A DNA stretch of 64,000 nucleotides from Candidatus Neomarinimicrobiota bacterium (GTDB lineage Bacteria; Fidelibacterota; JAANXI01), in NCBI GenBank assembly GCA_021734025.1, contig JAIPJS010000001.1, forward strand, positions 372,001-436,000, written 5' to 3'. Of this stretch, positions 26,196-35,168 are shown in pieces. The position numbers and the translations under genes were made by a program. The notes under the pieces were generated by a model. That model was given only the letters and a program-made list of their open reading frames with translations. It was not told the origin of the DNA and did no database searches. Numbering within the stretch: the first letter of the stretch is position 1; every line of letters starts with the position of its first letter.

Positions 26196-27099
26196 CGATC
26201 AATTTACAGGCCTGCGGGAATTCGAAGAAAAAATAATAGATATTACCAGCGATAACCTGGAAATAATTACCGGGCAACAGTTTACGGTGGAAATTGAACA
26301 CGTGGAGGAATATACCCCGGAGATTATCCAGCTGTTGACGTCCAGTGAAGTCCGCACCACGGTCGTCTTCGAAAATGAAGAATACGATCCCTGGCAGATA
26401 TTTCTTCCCGGCGATTTAGGGGCGTTTCTGGCAAGTACGATGATTGGCGAAGATCCGTCTCTTGAATTCGATCCGGAGAACCAGACAGAACCGCTTCAGG
26501 AACTAATGGCACAGATAATGAGTCCATACCTCTCCGAGTTGAGTTCTATTGCCGGTGAGCAGGTTGATGCATCCGAAATTACCATTACACAATCGACGGA
26601 GCAACCGGACCTTTCGGAAGAATCCGCAATATTCTCGTACCAGGTTTCCGTAGCACCGGATCACAAATTCTCGTTTTACAAAGTGGTCCCGAAAACCCTG
26701 ACCAGTCTCATTGATGCCGGCGACGAGGAACCGGACGCAGAAACCCCGGCCCAAGATGAGACAGAGGCCGGCGAGCAGCAGGTCGAAATGGACGAAACAC
26801 AATTCCAGCAGTTCCGGAATAAAGGCACCAACGGCAAAGGTGCGAATTTGGACATGCTCATGGATCTGCAGATGCCAATCACCATCGAACTGGGGCGGAC
26901 GAAGCTTACCATCAAAAATATCCTGCAACTGGGACAGGGTTCAATCATCGAACTGGACAAGCTGTCAGGTGATCCCGTGGATGTGTATATCAACGATCGC
27001 AAATTCGCTGAAGGGGAGGTTGTCGTCGTGGATGAAAACTTCGGTGTCAGGATTACCGAAATCGTCTCCCCGGCAGAGAAGATCAAGTCGCTCCAGTGA
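26188..27099 (+). CDS. fliN: FliY/FliN-type motor switch protein with degenerate CheC-like domain
   Basis: C-ring protein of 303 residues. The C-terminal SpoA domain (about 220-300) is typical of Fli[35 protein letters not shown]. The N-terminal 180 residues resemble one CheC/FliY-like domain, but the phosphatase signature ExxN is not seen in the expected helix ([18 protein letters not shown]). An acidic linker joins the two parts. It therefore has FliY architecture without visible phosphatase residues; CheY-P removal would fall to cheX. Last gene of the flgD operon; repeat copy B follows within 20 bases. Confidence 0.85.
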   Translation: MADDQFTGLREFEEKIIDITSDNLEIITGQQFTVEIEHVEEYTPEIIQLLTSSEVRTTVVFENEEYDPWQIFLPGDLGAFLASTMIGEDPSLEFDPENQTEPLQELMAQIMSPYLSELSSIAGEQVDASEITITQSTEQPDLSEESAIFSYQVSVAPDHKFSFYKVVPKTLTSLIDAGDEEPDAETPAQDETEAGEQQVEMDETQFQQFRNKGTNGKGANLDMLMDLQMPITIELGRTKLTIKNILQLGQGSIIELDKLSGDPVDVYINDRKFAEGEVVVVDENFGVRITEIVSPAEKIKSLQ

Positions 27100-27117
27100 C
27101 AACAAAGGGGTATAGGG

Positions 27118-27219
27118 GAAAAAGGTATAGGGAATAGGGGAAACTTGTTGGTAGTGACCGCTTTAGCGGTTATTTGGCAAAAAGGGAATTGTAGAATGAA
27201 AAATGAAGATTGAAGAAGT
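27118..27219. repeat. Dispersed intergenic repeat, copy B (inverse of 19272-19373)
   Basis: About 100 bases in opposite orientation to copy A. The near-palindrome core is at 27158-27171 (ACCGCTTTAGCGGT). It begins 18 bases after the fliN-like stop. The pair brackets the whole flgD-fliN operon together with its promoter. Confidence 0.8.
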
Positions 27220-27323
27220 ATATAACCGAAGTTCGGAACCAGCAGTCCGGAGACGAAAACGACGGTCTGGGGAAAAGAAGACTGAGGACCCAAGACCCAC
27301 GACGGTCTGGTCAATACCACTGT

Positions 27324-27347
27324 AACACCTGAACACACCAACACGGT
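27324..27347. repeat. Three AACACNNN octamer repeats
   Basis: AACACCTG, AACACACC and AACACGGT in tandem with period 8. The same unit forms the longer array at 54088-54161, where the AACACCTG and AACACGGT units recur. Confidence 0.7.
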
Positions 27348-27502
27348 CTTAATCCAACAGGAAAATATTGCACCCGGGAGTGGCACCTAAGGAAATTTAT
27401 TCCAGTTTCAAGTTATCTCCATAATTTTTCCCAATTGTAACGATATCTCTACATCCCCTGTGAACAGCGGGTTTACCGAATAGCCGGATCCGGAGTCAGA
27501 TA

Positions 27503-27519
27503 CTGGCATACGCCTTGCA
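27503..27519 (+). promoter_or_regulatory. Sigma-54 promoter before fliO
   Basis: CTGGCATACGCCTTGCA has GG (27505-27506) and GC (27517-27518) ten bases apart, a near-consensus -24/-12 site very like the one before flgD (GGCATACG-CTTGC shared). Predicted start near 27529; ATG of fliO at 27559. Confidence 0.9.
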
Positions 27520-27558
27520 AAAGGTATCCTGAACGAAAACCATTCATTCAGGACACCG

Positions 27559-28017
27559 ATGAAAAATAAATCCATACTTCTCGTCACGGTACTCCTCCCC
27601 GGGATTCTCGCAGCCCAGGAATCATTCCAGGAAACCGGTGGGAACCAGCCGTCCTTTCTCTGGATTATAATTCAATCGATTTTTGCGTTGGCGCTGGTCA
27701 TTGGTGGGATTGTACTGGTAGTCTGGGTACTCAGGCAGTTTATGAACAGGGCCCAGGGATCACCGTCGGCACAACGTACACCGGAATTTCGCGTCTTACA
27801 CCAGGTGGACTTAACCGCCAATCATTCGTTGTTTGCTGTCAGGTTTTTCAACGATCTCCTTCTCCTTGGCGAAGGTGAAAACGGGATGACCCTGATCCAT
27901 AAATATCCCGATTTTCGTGAGTGGGATGCGCTGGAGGATAATAGCCCACAGGTAAATCAGAAATTCGGACAGATTTTGAAACGGGCCATTGGTGGAACGG
28001 GGACGAAATCTTCATGA
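27559..28017 (+). CDS. fliO: Flagellar biosynthetic protein FliO
   Basis: Membrane factor that stabilises assembly of the FliP ring of the export gate, 152 residues. A signal-like N-terminus (KSILLVTVLLPGILAAQE) is followed by a membrane helix at about 32-56 (WIIIQSIFALALVIGGIVLVVWVL). The small beta domain has VLHQVDLTANHSLFAVRF and LLLLGEGENGMTLIHKY, typical of FliO. It overlaps fliP by four bases. Confidence 0.9.
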   Translation: MKNKSILLVTVLLPGILAAQESFQETGGNQPSFLWIIIQSIFALALVIGGIVLVVWVLRQFMNRAQGSPSAQRTPEFRVLHQVDLTANHSLFAVRFFNDLLLLGEGENGMTLIHKYPDFREWDALEDNSPQVNQKFGQILKRAIGGTGTKSS

Positions 28018-28790
28018 AAAGGGGAACCAAAAAAAGACTTCTGACGTGGGGGGCTATAGCTGGCTTGTTAGTAGTTATTTTCACATTACTGCCAGCTGAA
28101 ATATTACAAGCACAAGGCATTCCGAAAATCACACTAGGGGTTGATCAGGCCAACAATCCGGAAGACGTATCAACAACGCTCCAGATTTTGCTGATGATGA
28201 CCGTGCTGGCGCTGGCACCGGCTATCCTTATTCTGATGACCAGCTTTACACGGATTATTGTGGTATTCTTTTTTGTGCGTCAGGCCCTTGGTACGAATCA
28301 AATGCCGCCGAACCAGCTGCTCATCGGCCTGGCATTATTCCTGACGTTTTTCATTATGAGTCCGGTGCTTAATAAGATGAACACCAGTGCACTCCAGCCT
28401 TATATGCAGGAAGAAATCACACAGCAGGAAGCGTTTGCCAATGCAATGGAGCCGCTGCGGGAGTTCATGGTGGAGCAGACTGACGAAAAAGATCTTGGAC
28501 TGTTTATGAAAATAAGCCAGAGCAATAAACCAAATACTATCGATGATGTCTCCAACAGCGTCCTGATTCCGAGTTTCGTCATCAGCGAGCTGCGCACGGC
28601 ATTCCAGATCGGGTTTGTGCTCTACATCCCGTTTCTGGTCATCGATATGGTGGTTGCCGGTGTCCTCATGTCCATGGGAATGATGATGCTTCCCCCGGTA
28701 ATGATTTCACTGCCGTTTAAAATACTCCTCTTTATCCTGGTCGACGGCTGGAATCTGTTGGTCGGCTCGGTGGTAAACGGGTTTTTTTAG
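28014..28790 (+). CDS. fliP: Flagellar export gate protein FliP
   Basis: Core pore subunit of the type III export gate, 258 residues. An N-terminal signal sequence (about 8-35) is followed by membrane segments. Diagnostic motifs: LALAPAILILMTSFTRIIVVFFFVR, LGTNQMPPNQLLIGLALFLTFF, PSFVISELRTAFQIGF and MGMMMLPPVMISLPFKILLFI. Length normal. Confidence 0.97.
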   Translation: MKRGTKKRLLTWGAIAGLLVVIFTLLPAEILQAQGIPKITLGVDQANNPEDVSTTLQILLMMTVLALAPAILILMTSFTRIIVVFFFVRQALGTNQMPPNQLLIGLALFLTFFIMSPVLNKMNTSALQPYMQEEITQQEAFANAMEPLREFMVEQTDEKDLGLFMKISQSNKPNTIDDVSNSVLIPSFVISELRTAFQIGFVLYIPFLVIDMVVAGVLMSMGMMMLPPVMISLPFKILLFILVDGWNLLVGSVVNGFF

Positions 28791-28799
28791 GAGGATAGA

Positions 28800-29063
28800 A
28801 TGTCTGTACAAATGGCATTGGATTTGGGACAATCGGCAATGTTCTTGGGCTTTAAGCTCATCGGTCCGGTTCTAATTTTTAGTCTGATAATCGGTCTGGC
28901 CGTTGGCATCTTCCAGGCCGCCACCTCCATACAGGAAATGACCTTGACATTTATTCCAAAGATTGTCGTAGTCGCGCTGGTTATCCTGATTTTCATGCCG
29001 TGGTACGTCAAGATCATCGTCGAGTATACTCGTGAACTGTTCACGCTGATTTCAGGATTCTAA
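28800..29063 (+). CDS. fliQ: Flagellar export gate protein FliQ
   Basis: Export-gate helical hairpin, 87 residues, with two membrane segments (about 15-37 and 48-70). The family reads PVLIFSLIIGLAVGIFQAATSIQEMTLTFIPKI. It follows fliP by nine bases after GGAGG, the ribosome site. Confidence 0.96.
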   Translation: MSVQMALDLGQSAMFLGFKLIGPVLIFSLIIGLAVGIFQAATSIQEMTLTFIPKIVVVALVILIFMPWYVKIIVEYTRELFTLISGF

Positions 29064-29065
29064 TT

Positions 29066-29836
29066 ATGCCCTTCACCTGGTACGAATATCAATCCATCCT
29101 GCTGGTTTTCATCCGGATTACCGCACTGATTGCTGTGGCTCCCTTATTCAGTGATCGCCGGATACCAACGATTTTGAAAGTTGGACTGGGTGTGCTCCTC
29201 GGAATACTTATTATCCCGGTGATGGATTTAGCGCCGTCCCATTATACGAGTATTCCGGGTTTCATTCTCGCGGCAGGACTCGAAGTCCTGGTCGGTGTGG
29301 TTATTGGGTTCGTGGCAAATCTTTTATTCATGGGCGTGCAGTTCTCCGGACAATTCATGAGTTTGCAGATGGGATTTGCTGCGGCACAGTTGTTCGATCC
29401 CAGCACCGAAAATAATGTACCGGTTATCGGGGAGTTCTACTACATCGTTGCCATCCTGATATACATGGCAATCGGCGGCCATGGCCATCTTTTGGAAGCA
29501 TTACAGGGTAGCTTTACGGCGGTACCGCTGGGGGGACTGGTGTTTCATGAGAATTTTTTCGAGCATTTAACCCGGTTGACCGCTGATGTATTCGTGATCG
29601 CCCTGAAAATAGGTGCACCCATTTTTATCACCATTCTGCTCACCGAGATGGCTCTCGGGCTCATCGCGCGGCTTGTGCCACAGATGAACATCTTTATCTT
29701 CGGCTTCCCGCTGAAGATTTTGACGGGTCTGCTGATGATCGCCATTTCCATGCCCATCTTTGGCAGAGTGTTTCAGGCCTTATACCAGACATCGGAATTG
29801 AACATCTACAGCATCATCGGACTGATAGGACCTTAG
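29066..29836 (+). CDS. fliR: Flagellar export gate protein FliR
   Basis: Export-gate subunit, 256 residues, with about six membrane segments. Family motifs are VFIRITALIAVAPLFSDRRIPTILK, FMSLQMGFAAAQLFDPSTE and LTEMALGLIARLVPQMNIFIFGFPLKI. It lies between fliQ and flhB with only a few bases on either side. Confidence 0.96.
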   Translation: MPFTWYEYQSILLVFIRITALIAVAPLFSDRRIPTILKVGLGVLLGILIIPVMDLAPSHYTSIPGFILAAGLEVLVGVVIGFVANLLFMGVQFSGQFMSLQMGFAAAQLFDPSTENNVPVIGEFYYIVAILIYMAIGGHGHLLEALQGSFTAVPLGGLVFHENFFEHLTRLTADVFVIALKIGAPIFITILLTEMALGLIARLVPQMNIFIFGFPLKILTGLLMIAISMPIFGRVFQALYQTSELNIYSIIGLIGP

Positions 29837-29837
29837 T

Positions 29838-30899
29838 ATGCCGGATCAAGGCGCACAGGAAAAAACGGAACAACCTACTCCAAAGCGAAAAGAAGATGCG
29901 CGGAAAAAGGGAGAGGTCGCAAAGAGTATGGAAGTTAATACCGCATTTATGCTCCTGGCAGGAGTGATGATGATGCTCTATACCGGTCCTGCAATCTTTG
30001 GCACATTTGAGGATATCAGCACCGAGGTTTTTGGCAACATCAGCACCTATGAAATTAACGTTGATACACTCCCCGGGTTGGTTTGGGGAGGCACCTTGCA
30101 AGTGTTTAAAGCAATATTCCCGTTTTTGGCGGTCATGTTCGTGATGGGGCTCGCCGTCAATTTTGGACAGGTGGGGATCCGCGTGTCCGAGGAAGCATTT
30201 AAACCCAACTGGGGGAAAATGAACCCGTTGAAGGGGATGAAGGAATTGGTCACGCGAGCTCCTTTTGAACTGCTGAAAAATCTGTTCAAAATGATTCTCG
30301 TCGGCACAGTGGGGTATTTTGTCCTGGCCGGCCATCTCGAAGAGTTTTTTCACCTCGGAGATATGGGGATCCATGCCTTGCTGAGTTACCTCGGCAGCGT
30401 CGGATTTGAACTCGGTAGCAAAGTGGCTATCGCAGTAATGTTTCTGGCGGCTGTTGACTACGCCTATCAGAAATATCGCCATACCAAGCAGTTAAAGATG
30501 TCCAAGCAGGAAGTGAAAGAGGAGCATAAGCAGACCGAGGGTGATCCGTTGGTGAAATCTAGAATCAGGAATCTCCAGCAGGAGATGGCGCGGAACCGGA
30601 TGATGCAGGACGTACCGGAGGCGGATGTGGTCATTACCAACCCAACGCACTATGCAATTGCCATTAAATACAATCCTGACGAAATGGAAGCGCCCCGGGT
30701 TCTGGCCAAGGGAATGCGAAAAATCGCAGAACGGATTAAGGAAATTGCCAAAGAACATGATATCCCGATCATTGAAAACAAACCCCTGGCACGTTCGTTG
30801 TTCGATTTGGTGGAAATCGGCCAGGAAATCCCGGCAAAATTTTACCAGGCTATCGCTGAAATATTAGCCCGGATATACCGGATGAAGCAGACAGGATAA
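29838..30899 (+). CDS. flhB: Flagellar export switch protein FlhB
   Basis: Export-gate protein that changes substrate class after auto-cleavage, 353 residues. The N-terminus EKTEQPTPKRKEDARKKGEVAKS is diagnostic. Four membrane segments follow. The cytoplasmic domain carries the self-cleaving NPTH at Asn268-His271 (VVITNPTHYAIAIKY). The C-terminal tail is short. It is the partner of FliK (16414) and perhaps of the FliK-like protein at 37652. Confidence 0.97.
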   Translation: MPDQGAQEKTEQPTPKRKEDARKKGEVAKSMEVNTAFMLLAGVMMMLYTGPAIFGTFEDISTEVFGNISTYEINVDTLPGLVWGGTLQVFKAIFPFLAVMFVMGLAVNFGQVGIRVSEEAFKPNWGKMNPLKGMKELVTRAPFELLKNLFKMILVGTVGYFVLAGHLEEFFHLGDMGIHALLSYLGSVGFELGSKVAIAVMFLAAVDYAYQKYRHTKQLKMSKQEVKEEHKQTEGDPLVKSRIRNLQQEMARNRMMQDVPEADVVITNPTHYAIAIKYNPDEMEAPRVLAKGMRKIAERIKEIAKEHDIPIIENKPLARSLFDLVEIGQEIPAKFYQAIAEILARIYRMKQTG

Positions 30900-30901
30900 C
30901 T

Positions 30902-32959
30902 ATGTTGAGCCGCCTACAAGAATTACCAGGAATGCTGGTGATCTTCGGAGTCATTTTGATCCTGGGGATCATGATCGTCCCGCTGCCAACGAGTATGCTG
31001 GACCTTTTTCTGGCGCTGAATATCGCGTTGGCGTTGCTGATTCTTGTCAGCGCCATGTACATTACTGAGCCGTTGCAGTTCTCTGTTTTTCCGGGACTCC
31101 TGCTATTGATAACACTGTTTCGGCTGTCGTTAAATATCGCTACCACCCGCCTGATCCTTGGTGACGCGTATGCTGGGCAGATCATCGAGACGTTTGGCCA
31201 GTTTGTCGTCAAAGGCAACTATGTCGTCGGCTTTATCATCTTTCTCATCCTGGTGATTATCAACTTCATCGTTATTACGAAAGGTGCGGAGCGTGTTGCT
31301 GAGGTATCAGCCCGTTTTACCCTGGATGCCATGCCAGGTAAGCAGATGAGCATCGACGCCGATCTGAATGCCGGGCTAATCGATGAGCGGGAAGCGAAAA
31401 CCCGACGGGAAAAAATTTCCAGGGAGGCAGACTTTTTCGGAGCTATGGACGGGGCAAGTAAATTTGTCCGTGGAGACGCCATTGCCGGGCTTATTATTAC
31501 AATGATCAACATTATCGGCGGGCTCATAATCGGCGCCGTGCAAAATAACATGGGCGTCGGGGAAGCGCTGCAGACCTACACGTTGCTGACGGTTGGAGAC
31601 GGACTGGTTAGCCAGATTCCGGCGATTGTCATTTCCACTGCCGCCGGTATTGTAATTACGCGGAATGCCTCTGATTCCAAAGATAACCTGGGACAGACAA
31701 TCGTCAGGCAGTTCACCGCCAATCCCCAGGCGTTAATAGCGGCAGCGGTTATTATCCTGATCTTCGGGTTTACTCCGGGATTTCCGACCTTTCCGTTCCT
31801 GATGATTTCAGCAGGCGTTGGTGTGGTCGCTGTCCGGAAATTTCGACAACCGCCGCCACACGAACTACTCCCGGAGGAGGAAGAGGAAGAAGCAGAACAG
31901 CTCCCGCCGGCAGAAAATATTAAGGCATACCTCCAGGTCGATCCGCTGGAAATCGAAATTGGATACGGCTTGATATCGCTGGTAGATGAATCACAGGGAG
32001 GCGATCTGCTGGATAGAATCACGTCACTTCGGAGACAAGTGGCCACCGAACTCGGCGTGATGGTCCCGCCAATTCGTATTAGGGACAATCTGCAACTCTC
32101 GTCAAATCAATATCGGGTGCTAGTGCGGGGAACACCCGCAACGGAAGCCGAACTCATGCCCGGTTATCTCATGGCACTCGACCCAGGAACAGTCACCCAG
32201 AAGATCGACGGGATCGAAACGGTGGAGCCGACCTTCGAGATGCCCGCCGTCTGGATCACGGAAAATCAACAGGATCGGGCGGAGCAGCGTGGATACACCG
32301 TGGTAGAAGCAGAGGCCGTACTGGCAACGCATCTGATGGAAATCGTTAAACAGCATGCACATGAGCTTCTTACACGGCAGGAAGTCCAGAATTTGCTTGA
32401 TGCCGTGAAAGAGGAACATCCCACGGTGATCGATGAACTGGTGCCGAATACATTGTCCGTTGGTGGAGTCCAGAAGGTGCTCCAGAGCCTGCTGCAGGAA
32501 AAAATTCCGATCAAAAATTTGGTGCAGATTCTGGAAGCGCTGGCGGACTACGCACCGCAGACCAAAGATCCGCAGGCGCTGCTGGAGTTTGTGCGCGGCT
32601 CGCTGTCCGACGTCATCTGTAACGAGTTCAAAGCGCCGGACGGAAAACTCTATTGCGCCACCCTGGAGCCGACCCTGGAGCAAAATCTGTCGGATTCCAT
32701 CCGGAACGGCCAGATGGAGACCATGGGCACGCTGGGCCTGACACCGGATCAAGTCCAGGAGCTCTACGACAGGATAACTGAAGTGAAGGACCGGATGAAC
32801 GCAGAGGGGTACCAGCCGCTGATACTCTGCTCTCCGACGCTGCGGCCCTATTTCAGGATGTTAATCGAACCGGAATTTCCTGATGTCGTGGTGATGTCAT
32901 ATGGTGAATTAACAATGCAAATCGAAGTGGAAGCAATAGGAATGGTGGAATTATCATGA
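30902..32959 (+). CDS. flhA: Flagellar export protein FlhA
   Basis: Ion-driven export-gate protein, 685 residues. The N-terminal half has about eight membrane segments and the FHIPEP family signature (LFRLSLNIATTRLIL, GAERVAEVSARFTLDAMPGKQMSIDADLNAGLI, READFFGAMDGASKFVRGDAIAG). An acidic linker (PEEEEEEAEQLPP) leads to the cytoplasmic domain that docks chaperones. The ATG of flhF overlaps its stop by four bases. Confidence 0.98.
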   Translation: MLSRLQELPGMLVIFGVILILGIMIVPLPTSMLDLFLALNIALALLILVSAMYITEPLQFSVFPGLLLLITLFRLSLNIATTRLILGDAYAGQIIETFGQFVVKGNYVVGFIIFLILVIINFIVITKGAERVAEVSARFTLDAMPGKQMSIDADLNAGLIDEREAKTRREKISREADFFGAMDGASKFVRGDAIAGLIITMINIIGGLIIGAVQNNMGVGEALQTYTLLTVGDGLVSQIPAIVISTAAGIVITRNASDSKDNLGQTIVRQFTANPQALIAAAVIILIFGFTPGFPTFPFLMISAGVGVVAVRKFRQPPPHELLPEEEEEEAEQLPPAENIKAYLQVDPLEIEIGYGLISLVDESQGGDLLDRITSLRRQVATELGVMVPPIRIRDNLQLSSNQYRVLVRGTPATEAELMPGYLMALDPGTVTQKIDGIETVEPTFEMPAVWITENQQDRAEQRGYTVVEAEAVLATHLMEIVKQHAHELLTRQEVQNLLDAVKEEHPTVIDELVPNTLSVGGVQKVLQSLLQEKIPIKNLVQILEALADYAPQTKDPQALLEFVRGSLSDVICNEFKAPDGKLYCATLEPTLEQNLSDSIRNGQMETMGTLGLTPDQVQELYDRITEVKDRMNAEGYQPLILCSPTLRPYFRMLIEPEFPDVVVMSYGELTMQIEVEAIGMVELS

Positions 32960-34062
32960 TGCGAATAAAAAAAATCCAGGCTGAGACAGTTCAGGAGGCC
33001 CTCACAAAGATCCGGCAGGAATTTGGTCCGGAGGCAGTGATACTGCATACCCGGAAACTTGAAGCGAACGGGGCGGTCGATGGACAACAGGTTGAGGTGA
33101 CCGCGGGTATTGATAGTGATGGCACTATCTCACCAAAAGGACAACAGGCTCAGCCAGATGCTCGCAGGGAAGAAAAACCAACTCCCGATGAAACCAGCGA
33201 GATCCGGGAAGAGATGCGGCAGATGCAGCAGATCATCACAAAATTGACTAAGGAATTACAGTACCCGGACGTCCAGATGTTGCCGGATGTATATCGTGAA
33301 TGGTATATGCACCTGGTCGCCCAGGAAGTGGACATGCCACTGCTGAAAGAACTGATTCGTGGCGCCAGAAAATCGCTTGGAGATGATGCCTCACATATGG
33401 ATGTCCGCCATCATATGGACTGTGCGGTAGACAACATTTTTTCTCAGTCGATCCCGCAGGAAGCAGGGCAGGGTCAGCGACGAATAGCGATTATCGGGCC
33501 GACGGGGGTAGGTAAGACCACCACCATCGCAAAACTGGCGACTCAGAAGACTATCGAGGAAGGAAGAACCGTCGCGCTCATCACCGCCGATACTTTCCGG
33601 GTGGCAGCCACAGACCAGTTGCGGGTATTTGCAGACCTAATCGATGTGCCGCTGGAAATTGTCTATACCCCTATTGAGATGCGTGAGGCGATCCGAAAAT
33701 TCGACGATTACGATTACATCTATGTGGATACCACCGGCCGGAGTCAGCATGACCATGAGAGCCTTTCAGTGATGCGGCGATTGGTGCGGGCTGCCCAGCC
33801 GGAGGAAGTCCATTTAATGCTGAGTGCGACCACCTCATCCGCGACAATCCTTGCTGCCGCGGAACGATTTTCCATCTTTGATATCACCGATCTGATTATT
33901 TCAAAGATTGATGAAGCCGAAACCATGGGGACGGTTTTGACTATGTTACACCAACATGGTTGGCCGGTGAGCTATTTCACCAATGGTCAGAACGTTCCGG
34001 AGGATGTTGTCCTTGGCAACGCGACACTGTACAGCGAGCGGTTGTTTGGGGAAATGGGATGA
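32956..34062 (+). CDS. flhF: Flagellar SRP-type GTPase FlhF
   Basis: Signal-recognition-like GTPase that sets the place and early assembly of flagella, 368 residues. The N-terminal basic/linker part is followed by the NG domain with P-loop IIGPTGVGKTTTIAKLA (about 170-186), TADTFRVAATDQLR, the DTTGRSQHD G3 region and the SKIDEAETMG G4/G5 region. Together with the FlhG gene that follows, it suggests polar or number-controlled flagella. Confidence 0.96.
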   Translation: MMRIKKIQAETVQEALTKIRQEFGPEAVILHTRKLEANGAVDGQQVEVTAGIDSDGTISPKGQQAQPDARREEKPTPDETSEIREEMRQMQQIITKLTKELQYPDVQMLPDVYREWYMHLVAQEVDMPLLKELIRGARKSLGDDASHMDVRHHMDCAVDNIFSQSIPQEAGQGQRRIAIIGPTGVGKTTTIAKLATQKTIEEGRTVALITADTFRVAATDQLRVFADLIDVPLEIVYTPIEMREAIRKFDDYDYIYVDTTGRSQHDHESLSVMRRLVRAAQPEEVHLMLSATTSSATILAAAERFSIFDITDLIISKIDEAETMGTVLTMLHQHGWPVSYFTNGQNVPEDVVLGNATLYSERLFGEMG

Positions 34063-34913
34063 ACGGGCAGGCCACAGCGCTCCGGGAATACATCCGTCGG
34101 AAGAATCTTGGGCAGGTAACTCAGGAACGGGATTCTTCGGAAACCGCTGCGGGGCAGGTGGTAACTGTCAGCAGCGGCAAAGGAGGTGTCGGTAAATCAA
34201 CTATTGCCCTGCACCTGGCTCTGCGAACAGAGGCTCGGGCCCTTGTTATCGATGGGGACTTTGTACTGGGGGATTTGGCGACACTATTAAACCTGACACC
34301 CTCCGGAGACTGGACTACTATTTTTAAAAACCCGAAATCCTGGCCACGATATACTCAGCCTGTCAATGACTCCACAGACGTGCTGGTTCCGGTTACTTCG
34401 GGCAGAGAAACAGCACAAAACCTCCCGTACAGTTCCCGGATTACCAGATTACTACACCAGTGGCGGGAGAACTATGAATTAATAATCATTGATACCGCCA
34501 CCGGCTTAGCCGCCCAGGTCATTGACTGGTGCCTTGCGGCGAACCGTGTAATGGTTGTAACAACGCCGGATCCTGCCGCCTGCACCGATGCGTATGCACT
34601 CATAAAGGCGCTCCATCTGACCAACCGGGTCCGGGATATCGGATTAGTGGTAAACCAATTTTTGCCGGAAGACGATCCTGACGATGTATTTAATCAGATT
34701 GAAACGATGACCAAGCGATTTTTGGACTACGCAATAGTAAATTATGGGACCGTTCCCTGGTCACACGAAATTATCACGGCCAGCCGAAGCCAAGCACCAT
34801 TAAAAACCTTCCACGAAGGGGACGCACTTTCGCTTCCGCCATTTGATAATGCTATCGGAGCAATTAACCCCGGAACTCAAGCCGCAGATCTCATTACTGA
34901 GACAATAGGATAA
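34059..34913 (+). CDS. flhG: FlhG/FleN-type MinD-like ATPase
   Basis: ParA/MinD family ATPase that limits flagellar number and acts with FlhF, 284 residues. Deviant Walker A: VSSGKGGVGKSTIALHLA (about 38-55). Further motifs: LVIDGDFVLGDL and LIIIDTATGLAAQV. Start at ATG 34059, overlapping the flhF stop (GATGA); a longer in-frame form from 33960 would read within flhF and is rejected. The typical N-terminal FlhF-activating patch is at 1-25, QATALREYIRRKN. Confidence 0.92.
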   Translation: MNGQATALREYIRRKNLGQVTQERDSSETAAGQVVTVSSGKGGVGKSTIALHLALRTEARALVIDGDFVLGDLATLLNLTPSGDWTTIFKNPKSWPRYTQPVNDSTDVLVPVTSGRETAQNLPYSSRITRLLHQWRENYELIIIDTATGLAAQVIDWCLAANRVMVVTTPDPAACTDAYALIKALHLTNRVRDIGLVVNQFLPEDDPDDVFNQIETMTKRFLDYAIVNYGTVPWSHEIITASRSQAPLKTFHEGDALSLPPFDNAIGAINPGTQAADLITETIG

Positions 34914-34917
34914 TAAT

Positions 34918-35154
34918 ATGAAAGACCTTGTAACAAACCTCATTTTGCTGGTCTATTTGGGCGTTGTCTTTGTCCATAAATTGCTCGGTTATTCTTATTT
35001 CACCGGCGCCTGGCGTTCTGCGATTTTCATTGCCGCGATTCTTATTCTGATTCTCATTGGAATTACCGGATACAACTGGATTATTGATAATGCCCTGGCG
35101 CAAAAACAACCAGAGCCGGAAGGAGCCCAGACCGGCGGGGGCGAACAGAAATAA
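34918..35154 (+). CDS. Small two-helix membrane protein, unknown
   Basis: A 78-residue protein with two membrane segments (about 5-20 and 33-53) and a short polar tail (QKQPEPEGAQTGGGEQK). It is not recognised. It lies between flhG and fliA with tight spacing (4 and 14 bases), so it is likely expressed with the flagellar genes. Confidence 0.65.
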   Translation: MKDLVTNLILLVYLGVVFVHKLLGYSYFTGAWRSAIFIAAILILILIGITGYNWIIDNALAQKQPEPEGAQTGGGEQK

Positions 35155-35168
35155 ATGGATGATGAGCT

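Larger units (their letters stand above)
27100..27502. other. Intergenic stretch between fliN and the fliO promoter
   Basis: No gene is seen on either strand. It holds repeat copy B, a pair of GACGGTCTGG direct repeats at about 27262-27271 and 27301-27310, three AACACNNN octamers at 27324-27347, and the 10-base palindrome CCGGATCCGG at 27484-27493, just before the -24 element. Confidence 0.6.
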
